Shown piece by piece: positions 1-7,735 of a DNA stretch of 28,176 nucleotides. The notes beneath the pieces are model-generated. The model did no database searches. It saw nothing but the letters and a program-made list of their open reading frames with translations, and had not been told where the DNA came from. The position numbers were made by a program, and so were the translations under genes. Source of the DNA: Butyrivibrio sp. (GTDB lineage Bacteria > Bacillota > Clostridia > Lachnospirales > Lachnospiraceae); assembly GCF_015056685.1 (NCBI RefSeq), contig NZ_SVFW01000035.1, positions 1 through 28,176 on the forward strand, read 5' to 3'. Numbering within the stretch: position 1 is the stretch's first letter; every line of letters starts with the position of its first letter.

Positions 1-360
1 CTTGTTGATGACTGCGTTAAGTTCGTAGAAAGAGAAATAAGAAGAGGTAATAAATACGACGGAATTATAATGGATCCCCCTTCATATGGAAGAGGCCCAA
101 AGGGTGAAATCTGGAAAATTGAAGAATCTGTTTTCCCATTTATACAGCTTTCCTCAAAACTGCTTTCAGATGATCCTCTTTTCTTCCTTATTAACTCATA
201 CACAACAGGATTGCAGCCTGCAGTTCTTTCTTATATGCTTCACACAGTTCTTGATCCTATTCACAAAGGTACTGTAGAGGCAAATGAAATTGGTCTTCCT
301 GTAAAAGGAAATGGTCTCGTCCTTCCTTGCGGAGCAAGCGGACGCTGGACTGCAAAATAA
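1..360 (+). CDS. SAM-dependent methyltransferase, 3' fragment
   Basis: This is the C-terminal 119 codons of a class I SAM-dependent methyltransferase; the start lies outside the window. The frame is open from base 1, and an ATG at position 70 is internal because the upstream codons read as conserved protein (GNKYDGIIMDPPSYGRG). The DPPSYGRG stretch is the motif IV (D/N-PP-Y/F type) of amino-methyltransferases and rRNA methyltransferases. The fragment most resembles the RlmI/PF10672-like group (COG1092 relatives), which usually act on RNA. That family placement comes from memory of the motif, so the substrate is uncertain. The gene ends in TAA and runs straight into a terminator hairpin. Confidence 0.8.
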   Translation, partial: LVDDCVKFVEREIRRGNKYDGIIMDPPSYGRGPKGEIWKIEESVFPFIQLSSKLLSDDPLFFLINSYTTGLQPAVLSYMLHTVLDPIHKGTVEANEIGLPVKGNGLVLPCGASGRWTAK

Positions 361-364
361 AAAT

Positions 365-397
365 AAGAGCAATGATCAATAAACGGTCATTGCTCTT
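365..397. terminator. Bidirectional intrinsic terminator
   Basis: A 12-bp stem (366-377 with 385-396, one G·T pair, plus an A-T pair at 365/397) has a 7-base loop and sits between two convergent genes. On the plus strand it is followed by a T-rich run (TTCTTTATT). On the minus strand it is followed by ATTTTATTTT. It probably ends both the methyltransferase transcript and the minus-strand secreted-protein transcript. Confidence 0.8.
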
Positions 398-403
398 TCT
401 TTA

Positions 404-1459
404 TTAATAGTTAGATGTAATTGTTACTGCATGATAATATGCATCGCTTCCTCTTTGTGCAACAACTGTAACACTCTTATTAAGAAGAAGTACAGGACAC
501 TTTGAAAAGTTTGTATTGGAGTCAAGTCTTATTTCCATGACGCCATCATTTGTATCAAGGTGAAGTGTTCCTTCATCAGTATCATCATCAACAGTACCTG
601 TTATAGTAGCCTGAGTTGATGAATCAAGAGTAGCTGTAGATGAAGCTGTATCTGAATTATTTACAAGTTTTGATGTGTGATTCCATGCATCAGATCCTCT
701 GTAGAAGCTTACAGTAATTTTCTGACCGGGCATCAGTACTCTACATGCGCTTGCATCAGTTCCAAGATCTAAGACAAATTCCATAGTTCCTGCTGATGTT
801 GAAAGATACAGGATTGAAGATGTAGTTCCTTTCTCAACTGTACCTGAAACAGTGTTTCCTGATGATGAAGAACTTGTAGTTGTTGTAGATGTTGAAGTAG
901 ATGTTGAAGAACTGCTGCCATAATCCGCGATGGAAATCGCATGCATATAAGCATCAGAGCCTCTCTCAACCACAACCTTTACTTTCTTACCAATGATAAG
1001 CATTGTCACATCATCAAGGTCTGTATCGTCATCCATCTTGATCTGCATCGTTCCGTTATCAACAACCAGATATAAAAGATCTTCAGATGTTCCCTTTGCT
1101 ATGCTTCCTGTAACAGTAGCCTTTGTAGAAGCATCTAATGTAACTTTACCAACCTGGCTTGATCCTGATATCGAAGATACATGCCAGTACTCATCACTTC
1201 CTCTGTAGCAGGAACAGCTGACTGTATTCCCTGGAAGTATAAGCTTTGTACCGCTTATGGTAGTATTGCTGTCAAGTTTTATCTCCATTGTTCCACCGCT
1301 GGTGGTCAGATATAAAATTTCTGAAGTCGTCTTATCGGAAACAGTACCAGAAAATGTGGTCTCAGCAGCTTTTGAAACAGTTGGAACAGAAAGCCCCATG
1401 ATAGCTACAAGCACCATTGTAAGCAGCACGCCAATAGTAGCTGACAAACTTTTTTTCAT
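404..1459 (-). CDS. Exported four-repeat protein with RGSD motifs
   Basis: I do not recognise this family. The start is the ATG at 1459, because an AAGGGG ribosome site lies 7 bases upstream; an in-frame GTG at 1477 has none. The 351-residue product begins with a typical signal peptide (MKKSLSATIG, hydrophobic core, likely cleavage after VSKAA). Four units of about 62 residues follow, each reading roughly SGTV-x-ILYL-x-GTMEIKLD-x-(Y/V)RGSDaY-x-H. The RGSD motifs lie about 80, 88 and 82 residues apart. A Ser/Thr-rich linker of about 20 residues splits the protein into two repeat pairs. No membrane anchor or sortase signal is seen after the last repeat, so the protein is probably secreted or held non-covalently at the envelope. 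It has its own promoter downstream of the Bat-like operon. The repeats look like small beta domains; function unknown. Confidence 0.85.
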   Translation of the reverse strand: MKKSLSATIGVLLTMVLVAIMGLSVPTVSKAAETTFSGTVSDKTTSEILYLTTSGGTMEIKLDSNTTISGTKLILPGNTVSCSCYRGSDEYWHVSSISGSSQVGKVTLDASTKATVTGSIAKGTSEDLLYLVVDNGTMQIKMDDDTDLDDVTMLIIGKKVKVVVERGSDAYMHAISIADYGSSSSTSTSTSTTTTSSSSSGNTVSGTVEKGTTSSILYLSTSAGTMEFVLDLGTDASACRVLMPGQKITVSFYRGSDAWNHTSKLVNNSDTASSTATLDSSTQATITGTVDDDTDEGTLHLDTNDGVMEIRLDSNTNFSKCPVLLLNKSVTVVAQRGSDAYYHAVTITSNY

Positions 1460-1501
1460 AGTTTTCCCCTTTCGCACAATATATTCACTTTTTCAAAGTA
1501 T

Positions 1502-1529
1502 ATTATACATCATCTTGTATGCAATTCAA
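1502..1529 (-). promoter_or_regulatory. Sigma-A-type promoter for the repeat protein
   Basis: On the minus strand, -35 TTGAAT (1524-1529) and a consensus -10 TATAAT (1502-1507) are separated by 16 bases. This lies about 43 bases upstream of the ATG at 1459 and gives the secreted repeat protein its own transcript. No convincing terminator separates it from the TPR gene upstream, so some read-through is possible. Confidence 0.7.
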
Positions 1530-1583
1530 AGTATCTTCAAGAGTTAAAACCTCAGATTTAACAGAATTTTCAAAGGTTTTGAG

Positions 1584-2411
1584 TTACCATGGGTGCTTTG
1601 GTCCTGAAGAAGAGCCGTCTCCATCTCCTTCTTCTGAACCGCCGTCGCCATCACCGATCTCCGCGTCGCCGTCTCCTGACTCTCCACTACCTGAATTTTT
1701 GCCAGAATACTTTTCATGCTCCTCAAGCTGATCTATTTCTTCCTGTCTCTCCTGCATAGCATTCTTTTTATTCTGCTCAAGAGCCTGTTGTTGCTGCTTC
1801 TGCTTATTGGAATCAGATGAACCACCAGACTGTTCTTTTTTATCTTCGCCTTCTGATTCATTTTGGTCCTGTTCACTTTCTCCTTCACCAGAACCATTCT
1901 TTTGAAGTTTTTCGATCATCTTGTCGATATCGTCTTTTAACTGCTGCGCATCTTTATTGTGGCCATTCTCACCTTTATCTTCAGCACAGCCATGTTCTAT
2001 CAGCACCCCTCTTGCCTGATACAAAACAGAAAGAGCATTCTGTACTTTTTCTTCAGAATCAAGGTTTTCAAAATCAATCATATGAAGGAGCGCAAGAGCC
2101 AGGTTGATTCTTATTTGACAGTCCCATGGCTCCTTTGGATTAAATTTCAGAGCATCATAGTAATAGCTTATGGCACTAATGTAATCACTTTGCTGATATG
2201 CAGCATTTCCCACATTGTAATAAGGAATATACCCCTGAGGAAAATTCATTAAAAACAGCGTCTTTTCTTTTGAAGTATCATATATTCCCTGTTCATAGGA
2301 AACAACAAAACCTTTATTCACAAAGACTCTGGCCAGGGCTGAAACTGATATAACCACGACAGCCACTGATACGATAAGTATCGCAAGATACTTTATAGGT
2401 GTCTTTTTCAT
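1584..2411 (-). CDS. Membrane-anchored TPR protein, BatC-like
   Basis: This is the last gene of the MoxR/VWA operon. It starts 2 bases after the preceding VWA stop and has a strong GGGAGG site 8 bases before the ATG. The 275-residue protein has an N-terminal membrane segment (about residues 8-28). TPR-like helices follow (about 62-140; YYNVGNAAYQQSDYISAISY is a good TPR helix pair). The rest is a long low-complexity tail, Glu/Ser/Gln/Gly-rich and then Asp/Gly-rich, ending PKHPW. TPR proteins accompany the VWA proteins in Bat operons and are thought to scaffold protein complexes at the membrane. The tail is encoded by a CG-richer repetitive stretch (about 1605-1700) unlike its surroundings. 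Role in the complex is inferred from context. Confidence 0.8.
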   Translation of the reverse strand: MKKTPIKYLAILIVSVAVVVISVSALARVFVNKGFVVSYEQGIYDTSKEKTLFLMNFPQGYIPYYNVGNAAYQQSDYISAISYYYDALKFNPKEPWDCQIRINLALALLHMIDFENLDSEEKVQNALSVLYQARGVLIEHGCAEDKGENGHNKDAQQLKDDIDKMIEKLQKNGSGEGESEQDQNESEGEDKKEQSGGSSDSNKQKQQQQALEQNKKNAMQERQEEIDQLEEHEKYSGKNSGSGESGDGDAEIGDGDGGSEEGDGDGSSSGPKHPW

Positions 2412-2413
2412 GA

Positions 2414-3376
2414 TCAGAGCCTCCCTTTCCTTACAATTACAAAAAGCTCCCAGAGAAGAACAAGTGCCAAAGCTATCGCAAAGTAAAAATATGTGTCCTG
2501 AAAAGCTTCAGCTCCCATGCCCTTTTCAACGATAGTCTTACTGCTTTGCTTGATCAGTTCGATCTCGCCCTTTATGGCAGCATTACCATCATTTACATTG
2601 TAATAATATATTCCCAGATCCTCTGCTACCTGCTTCAGGTTAGCCTCATCAATTTTGGATATTGCATCCTGATGAGTATCATAATCATAGATATAACCCC
2701 AGCTGCCGTCCTTCATTTTGCCGCCGGCTTCTGTACCATATCCAAAGACAGCGCCGCCATCCACATACTGGGCAAGATCTTTATATGAAGAAAGTTTTGT
2801 GCCGTTTGTTATCTCACCATCGCTTATGTAAAAGACTATGGTCTTTCTATTTTCTTTTCTTGATGATGACAAAAGAAGTGACTCAATATCTTTATATGGA
2901 AGAGAAAGATCACTTCCTGTTGCCATAGTGCTGTCAGGAGAAGAAAATGTCTCAAAAAGATTCTCTATATACTGAAAATCCTGCGTGAACGGAGCAAGCA
3001 CATGGGCCTGATCATCAAAAGTGACCAGTGCAAAATTAGAACCTGCAAGTTCATCTATAATGAATCCGGCATCGGCAATAACGCCATCCATTCTTTCTTT
3101 GGACCCGTTGTAGTCGCCAGCCCACATACTTATGGTAGTGTCCACAACAAAAAGAACATCGAGATTCTTTGTTGAGAATTCATATTCATCATCCATAGTC
3201 ACAGGTCTTAACCCTATGCAAAAAACCAAAGCATATATAAGTCCAAGCCTGATAATGGTCAATATCTTATCTTTTAGTTTTAATGGATTCCTGGAAATTA
3301 TGGTAACTGTAACTGCTACAAACACAAGAAGAACAAACACCATAACTACAACAGGAAAAATAGGCCTAATACTCAT
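2414..3376 (-). CDS. VWA-domain membrane protein, BatB-like
   Basis: This von Willebrand factor A protein is anchored in the membrane and is the second of two tandem VWA genes in a Bat-type operon. I chose the ATG at 3376, which overlaps the previous stop as ATGA. The in-frame ATG at 3418 has no ribosome site and would lie deep in the previous gene. The 320-residue product has two N-terminal membrane helices (about 6-28 and 40-57) and a VWA domain. The MIDAS motif is DTTIS (79-83, Thr in place of the usual first Ser), with a downstream Thr in MATGSD and SDGE at 185-188. A C-terminal membrane helix (FYFAIALALVLLWELFVIV) ends it. The metal site looks complete and probably binds a protein ligand. 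This topology matches BatA/BatB proteins. Confidence 0.85.
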   Translation of the reverse strand: MSIRPIFPVVVMVFVLLVFVAVTVTIISRNPLKLKDKILTIIRLGLIYALVFCIGLRPVTMDDEYEFSTKNLDVLFVVDTTISMWAGDYNGSKERMDGVIADAGFIIDELAGSNFALVTFDDQAHVLAPFTQDFQYIENLFETFSSPDSTMATGSDLSLPYKDIESLLLSSSRKENRKTIVFYISDGEITNGTKLSSYKDLAQYVDGGAVFGYGTEAGGKMKDGSWGYIYDYDTHQDAISKIDEANLKQVAEDLGIYYYNVNDGNAAIKGEIELIKQSSKTIVEKGMGAEAFQDTYFYFAIALALVLLWELFVIVRKGRL

Positions 3377-4470
3377 CTTTGCAACACCAATCCTGCTGAC
3401 AATCCAAGTGCCAGACATATAATTAAAATAGTAAACGGAATATAAGGAAGATCCACATACTGTCTGGACATAACTACCTTAACCAGCATGGCTTCCTGTT
3501 TCTGTATATCTTTTACAATCTCTGATACAGCCTGATCCTGTGTGCGGACATAAAACTTGCCACCGGTTGATTCAACAGCCGTTTTGAACTCTTCCTTACA
3601 GGAATTATAATCATATTCATCAGGAGCATAGAAAGCTTCTTCACTTGGGAATATACCAAACACAGTAACCTTGTTCTGAGCGCAGGCTTTAGCTGCATCG
3701 TCAAGATCCATGATCTGTTTTTTTCTGGCATTTAACTCATTATCCGTGCACATGATGATAACTCTGGTCCTGTCAGACTCTCCAAGATAAGGGAATGAAT
3801 ACAGAGCTGTTCCAAGTCCTTCGCCCACCAGCGATGAGCCCTTGCTCTGATTATTATAAAGAGTTCCTGCATCATAATAATCTAGCTTATAAGCAAGTTC
3901 CATGTATTCGTCCAACAGTTCATCCGGAATATATGTGTACTCTCCGTACTTATCCTGATATTCCTTCTGAAGCGCAAAGTACTCACTAAGCTCATCAAGC
4001 TTTTGAAGAACATATTCATAATCATCAGTTAAAGGGACATATGTGACTGTAGATGTGTTAAAGATGTTTATTCCTATCCTGTCTCCCTCAAGCCCCTTAA
4101 CCACTTCCTTAAGATAATCTGTTATCTCGTAGTTAAGATCATAAAGAGAATAGGATACGTCCAAACAAAGAATAATATCTCTTTTCTTTACCCCACTATA
4201 TATATCATCTTTTTTGTAAGGTCTTGCTATAAGAACCAAAGATGAAACAATACTTCCAATTATCCCCGCTATAAGAATGCATCTGAGCACAAGATACCTT
4301 TGCTCAAGTCTCTTATATATCTTTGACTGCTTTAATCTTTTGGTATTGGCAGCCTTGATCCCCGTGGCATATATAAAACTTTTCTTCCTTTTTATATAAA
4401 AAAGCCCGGCAACAAAAACCGCAACAGCTATCAGACCAAAGACAACCACCTTTCCATACATCAGTTCCAT
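3373..4470 (-). CDS. VWA-domain membrane protein, BatA-like
   Basis: This 365-residue VWA protein overlaps the preceding gene by 10 bases and has GGGAG about 10 bases before its ATG. There are two N-terminal membrane segments (about 5-25 and 60-82). The VWA domain carries a canonical DVSYS MIDAS (104-108), and the third-strand motif reads CTDNE (241-245) where TDGE/TDGxN is usual. The C-terminus is a membrane helix. Between the second strand and the MIDAS Thr position lies an extra Tyr/Glu/Asp-rich segment of about 50 residues (about 160-208). The expected MIDAS Thr appears to be Ser (GSSLVGEG, about 211). Metal binding is therefore plausible but non-standard. In Bat operons these proteins are envelope components needed for stress or oxygen tolerance in a few studied bacteria; the role here is inferred. 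Confidence 0.85.
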   Translation of the reverse strand: MELMYGKVVVFGLIAVAVFVAGLFYIKRKKSFIYATGIKAANTKRLKQSKIYKRLEQRYLVLRCILIAGIIGSIVSSLVLIARPYKKDDIYSGVKKRDIILCLDVSYSLYDLNYEITDYLKEVVKGLEGDRIGINIFNTSTVTYVPLTDDYEYVLQKLDELSEYFALQKEYQDKYGEYTYIPDELLDEYMELAYKLDYYDAGTLYNNQSKGSSLVGEGLGTALYSFPYLGESDRTRVIIMCTDNELNARKKQIMDLDDAAKACAQNKVTVFGIFPSEEAFYAPDEYDYNSCKEEFKTAVESTGGKFYVRTQDQAVSEIVKDIQKQEAMLVKVVMSRQYVDLPYIPFTILIICLALGLSAGLVLQR

Positions 4471-4961
4471 GTTTTGATCACTCCCATTGCCCTGTTGCAG
4501 GAAGCTTCGAGATTCATATTCTTTGATCTCTCGTCCTCACCAAACTCAGGCACATAATATTCCTCAATAAGAGTATCCAGCTTAGAGAGCTTTAGTTCTT
4601 TCAAATCTCTTAATGTGTACTTTGTGACATCTATTTTAGTTGTCTCAAACACAAATCCCCTGATTATCAGACTCAGCTTCTGATAGCCATCTCTCTTTGA
4701 GATCTTTTTTGCTTTATAATCCGCAATTAAGCGCTGTGTCTGCAAAACATACTTTCTTTTTGCATTATAAAGGGTAATCTGTCCGGCTTTCTTGTAAACA
4801 GCCTTTTCTTCAGAAGTAACTTCACGGACAGTATCCTTGTTTTTCATTTTAATAATGGCATAAATGACTCCTGCTATTCCTGCCACTAACAAGATGCTAA
4901 AAACTACAAGCACCCACATTTCATACTCAAAGGGTGGTTGTAATGTAACCGTAGTTTCCAT
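4461..4961 (-). CDS. Small single-span membrane protein of the Bat operon
   Basis: The start is the ATG at 4961 (AAAGG seven bases upstream). The reading frame stays open to a TTG at 4985, but no ribosome site supports that. The first 35 bases overlap the DUF58 gene, which suggests translational coupling. The 166-residue product has one N-terminal membrane helix (about residues 14-36, WVLVVFSILLVAGIAGVIYAI). A charged helical cytoplasmic domain of about 125 residues follows (KRDGYQKLSLIIRGFVFETT). Its position between DUF58 and the VWA genes matches the small DUF4381-like or BatD-C-terminus-like proteins of other MoxR operons. The similarity is in size and topology more than in motifs, so the family call is tentative. 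Confidence 0.75.
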   Translation of the reverse strand: METTVTLQPPFEYEMWVLVVFSILLVAGIAGVIYAIIKMKNKDTVREVTSEEKAVYKKAGQITLYNAKRKYVLQTQRLIADYKAKKISKRDGYQKLSLIIRGFVFETTKIDVTKYTLRDLKELKLSKLDTLIEEYYVPEFGEDERSKNMNLEASCNRAMGVIKTWN

Positions 4962-5826
4962 GTCTATACCTTTCAAACAGGACAATCGCCTTGTCTATTA
5001 TCTCGCTTTCGGTCTTAAGGGATACTGCTGCCACGCGGCTCTGCTTACAGGTATCATGAACCTGATCTCCCAGTTCTTTCCTCAGCTCTTTGTCATACTC
5101 TTTTAACTTCCTGCTGTGGGAAAAGAAAAATCTCTCATACCGGCTGCTCTCAAGATCATATACATTCTCACCAAATAAAGACGCATCCTCAATTCCAAAA
5201 GCAAGAAGATCATGATCCTTCGTTATTGCTCTTACTGTATCCTTGCTTATACCGGCAAGGCCCTCCATATCTGTAATAAGAACTATGATCATCCTCTTAT
5301 GGACCATGCTTACAACGTCCATCAGAGTCTGGCTTATTGTCCTTTGATTGTCCTCACAGATATGCTTTTCATACTCATACAAAAGGCCCTCAAGATGGTC
5401 AGGTCCCGACTTAAACAGACTGACGCTTGGCTGATCTGCCTTAGAATAAGCCATGGCAAAATCAGAGCCGTTTCTTCCGGCGATATATGCAAGAGTTCCA
5501 AATGTCATAAGGGCAATCTCCTTTTTGGAATCCCCACTAGGAGTATCGCCCTTCATTTTAAGACCGCTGTCGCACACAAACATCATATTGTGCCTTCTGT
5601 CGGTCATATATCTTCGCACAAGAATCGTCCCCATTCTTGAAGACGACTTCCAGTCTATATCATGGACTTCGTCTCCCGGAGTGTACTCCTTAAGATCCTC
5701 AAAATCCATACTTCTTCCCTTATGTATAGAGTGGAAATCTCCCTCAAGAATATTGGAGGTCTTTTTTGTGGTATAAAGAGCTACCGCCCTTCTTATTCTT
5801 GATAAATACTCATAATCTATGTTCAT
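4927..5826 (-). CDS. DUF58 domain protein
   Basis: This 299-residue protein belongs to the DUF58 family, the usual partner of MoxR ATPases. The family signature is clear at residues 38-73: GRSMDFEDLKEYTPGDEVHDIDW followed by VRRYM. The second half is VWA-like with an eroded metal site (CDSGLK at about 85-90 instead of DxSxS, and ITDMEG later). No membrane segment is present, so it should be cytoplasmic and is likely recruited to the membrane by its neighbours. It begins 16 bases after the MoxR stop, behind a weak GAGAG site, and its end overlaps the next gene. The biochemical role of DUF58 is not established; its function with MoxR is inferred from conserved gene order. Confidence 0.9.
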   Translation of the reverse strand: MNIDYEYLSRIRRAVALYTTKKTSNILEGDFHSIHKGRSMDFEDLKEYTPGDEVHDIDWKSSSRMGTILVRRYMTDRRHNMMFVCDSGLKMKGDTPSGDSKKEIALMTFGTLAYIAGRNGSDFAMAYSKADQPSVSLFKSGPDHLEGLLYEYEKHICEDNQRTISQTLMDVVSMVHKRMIIVLITDMEGLAGISKDTVRAITKDHDLLAFGIEDASLFGENVYDLESSRYERFFFSHSRKLKEYDKELRKELGDQVHDTCKQSRVAAVSLKTESEIIDKAIVLFERYRHGNYGYITTTL

Positions 5827-5842
5827 TTTTGTCAGCTCTCTA

Positions 5843-6838
5843 TCATGGAGTTTTTACAGAATTAACAATTCCGTCAATTACCATCTCAACAGAAATATTG
5901 TCCGCAACTGCTGAATAGTTAAGACCGATTCTGTGTCTTAATACCTGATGACGGACAAGCTTGACATCTTCAGGAGTAACATAGGTTCTTCCCTGCATAA
6001 GTGCTGCTGCCTTGGACATCTTAAGGAAAGCAATGGAAGCACGAGGGCTGACACCGATCCTAACATATTTGCCCAGTTCAAAATCAGGAATCTGATTAGC
6101 TCTTCTGCTGGCAACAACAATACTTGAAATATACCACTTAATTGCATCGTCAACATAAACCTTATCCACAATATCCTGAACCTTATCAACATCCTTGATA
6201 GTAAGTACAGGCGGATCAACTCTTGAGATAGTTCCTGACTCGATCCTGCTAAGGATCTCTACTTCCTCAGCAGCTGTAGGATATGTGATCACCTCTTTTA
6301 TCAGGAATCTGTCTGTCTGAGCCTCCGAAAGAGGATATGTACCTTCCTGCTCAATTGGGTTCTGAGTAGCAATTACAATAAAGATATCCTCAGGCATGTG
6401 ATAAGCCTTGCCACCGATAGTAACCTGTTTCTCCTGCATGGCTTCCAGCATGGCTGACTGTGTCTTGGCACTTGATCTGTTTACCTCATCAAGAAGTACA
6501 AAGTTAGCAAATACAGGTCCTAAGATTGTTTCAAACTTCTGTGTAGCCTGATTATAGATCTGTGTACCTACAATATCACCCGGTAAAAGATCCGGTGTGC
6601 ACTGTATACGTGCAAACTTACCATCTACGGCATCTGAAATAGCTTTTGCTGCTGTAGTCTTTGCAAGGCCAGGCACTGACTCTACAAGAATATGTCCGTC
6701 CGCAATGATTGATGCGATAAGCGAGAACTTAAGTCCCTTTTGACCTACAACTTTTGAATCAAAATAGTCAGAAAGCTTTTTTATTACATCCTGTGAATAG
6801 TCAAAGTCCTCTTGGTTTATGTTGTTCTGAATGTTCAT
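5843..6838 (-). CDS. MoxR-family AAA+ ATPase
   Basis: This 331-residue ATPase has all the MoxR landmarks. Walker A is ESVPGLAKTT (53-62), Walker B is VLLDEVN (about 114-120), and the segment after it reads NRSSAKTQSAMLEAMQEKQV. Sensor 1 is IATQNPIEQEGTYPL, followed by EAQTDRF with the arginine finger region. MoxR proteins act as chaperone-like ATPases that activate or assemble VWA-domain complexes; the VWA clients are presumably encoded by the next genes. It heads the Bat-like block, starts 22 bases after the metF stop, and has AGGGGA about 11 bases before the ATG. No separate promoter is obvious, so it may be transcribed from the pur/metF side. Confidence 0.95.
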   Translation of the reverse strand: MNIQNNINQEDFDYSQDVIKKLSDYFDSKVVGQKGLKFSLIASIIADGHILVESVPGLAKTTAAKAISDAVDGKFARIQCTPDLLPGDIVGTQIYNQATQKFETILGPVFANFVLLDEVNRSSAKTQSAMLEAMQEKQVTIGGKAYHMPEDIFIVIATQNPIEQEGTYPLSEAQTDRFLIKEVITYPTAAEEVEILSRIESGTISRVDPPVLTIKDVDKVQDIVDKVYVDDAIKWYISSIVVASRRANQIPDFELGKYVRIGVSPRASIAFLKMSKAAALMQGRTYVTPEDVKLVRHQVLRHRIGLNYSAVADNISVEMVIDGIVNSVKTP

Positions 6839-6860
6839 TTTTTATTTTCCCCTAACAATA

Positions 6861-7724
6861 TTACTTTATGATAGCCCCTAGATTGCGCATTATGCCTGCT
6901 GCAATGTCCGGCTTATTCATGGAATAAACATGAATATGGCTAACGCCGTTTGAAATAAGATCAATTATCTGATCACATGCATAGATGATTCCCGCCTCTT
7001 TAAGCTTTTCAGGATTATCCTGAAATCTGTCCACCATGATCTTCATCTTCTGTGGAATTGTTGAGCCTGACAGAGCCACACTTCTGGCTACCTGTTTCTC
7101 ATTGGTAATAGGCATGATACCCGGAATTACCGGAACATCAATACCCTTATCCTTTATGCGATACAAAAACTGATAAAGAGTGGAGTTGTCAAAAAACATC
7201 TGCGTAGTCAAAAAGTCACATCCTGCCTCAACCTTTTCTTTCAGGTGCTGAATATCCTCTGACTGTCTTGCGCACTCCACATGTCCCTCAGGGTAGCACG
7301 CTCCTCCAATACAGATATCGGGATCTATGGACTTAATGTCATAGATAAGCTCTGTCGCATGGTTGTAATCAAAATGAGTTCTTCCCTCTTTGGGTATGTC
7401 GCCTCGAAGCGCCATGATATTCTCAATACCTTTTTCCTTATAAGTATTGATCATTGATTTCACATGATCCTTGTCGGATGAAACGCAAGTCAGATGAGCA
7501 AGTACCGGCACATGATATTTATCCTGAAGATCTGCCGCAATACTTGCTGTGTTTTTACTTGTTCCGCCGCCGGCTCCGTAAGTTACGCTCATAAAATCCG
7601 GGCCGAGGGCTGCAATCTCAGCTGCAGCCTTCTCAACAGCCGGATATCCATTATCTGTCTTTGGTGGAAATACCTCGAATGAAAGGGTCACTTCCTTTTC
7701 TTTAAAAATTTCTGTAATCTTCAT
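6861..7724 (-). CDS. metF: Methylenetetrahydrofolate reductase
   Basis: MetF reduces 5,10-methylene-THF to 5-methyl-THF using FAD and supplies methyl groups for methionine synthesis. The 287-residue length is normal for bacterial MetF. Visible family motifs are LSFEVFPPKT near the N-terminus (catalytic Glu), SVTYGAGG, LAHLTC and IMALRGD. A late segment (CDFLTTQMFFD, then PVIPGIMPI) is also typical. AAAGGGA lies 7 bases before the ATG, and the gene begins 11 bases after purB. Placement after purine genes is reasonable because both use folate one-carbon units. No SAM riboswitch or T-box is seen near it. In some acetogens MetF partners with MetV or RnfC2; neither is present here. Confidence 0.95.
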   Translation of the reverse strand: MKITEIFKEKEVTLSFEVFPPKTDNGYPAVEKAAAEIAALGPDFMSVTYGAGGGTSKNTASIAADLQDKYHVPVLAHLTCVSSDKDHVKSMINTYKEKGIENIMALRGDIPKEGRTHFDYNHATELIYDIKSIDPDICIGGACYPEGHVECARQSEDIQHLKEKVEAGCDFLTTQMFFDNSTLYQFLYRIKDKGIDVPVIPGIMPITNEKQVARSVALSGSTIPQKMKIMVDRFQDNPEKLKEAGIIYACDQIIDLISNGVSHIHVYSMNKPDIAAGIMRNLGAIIK

Positions 7725-7735
7725 ATTTTTTCCCT

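Noticed and set aside
1546..1580. Terminator after the TPR gene
   Set aside because: AAAACCT/AGGTTTT can pair but the loop is about 20 bases and no T-run follows.
3377..3418. Longer start for the BatB-like gene
   Set aside because: No Shine-Dalgarno site and a 46-base overlap; the ATGA overlap start at 3376 fits the operon style.
5212..5776. Plus-strand open frames opposite the DUF58 gene
   Set aside because: They are antisense to a clearly conserved gene, lack ribosome sites and show no protein motifs.
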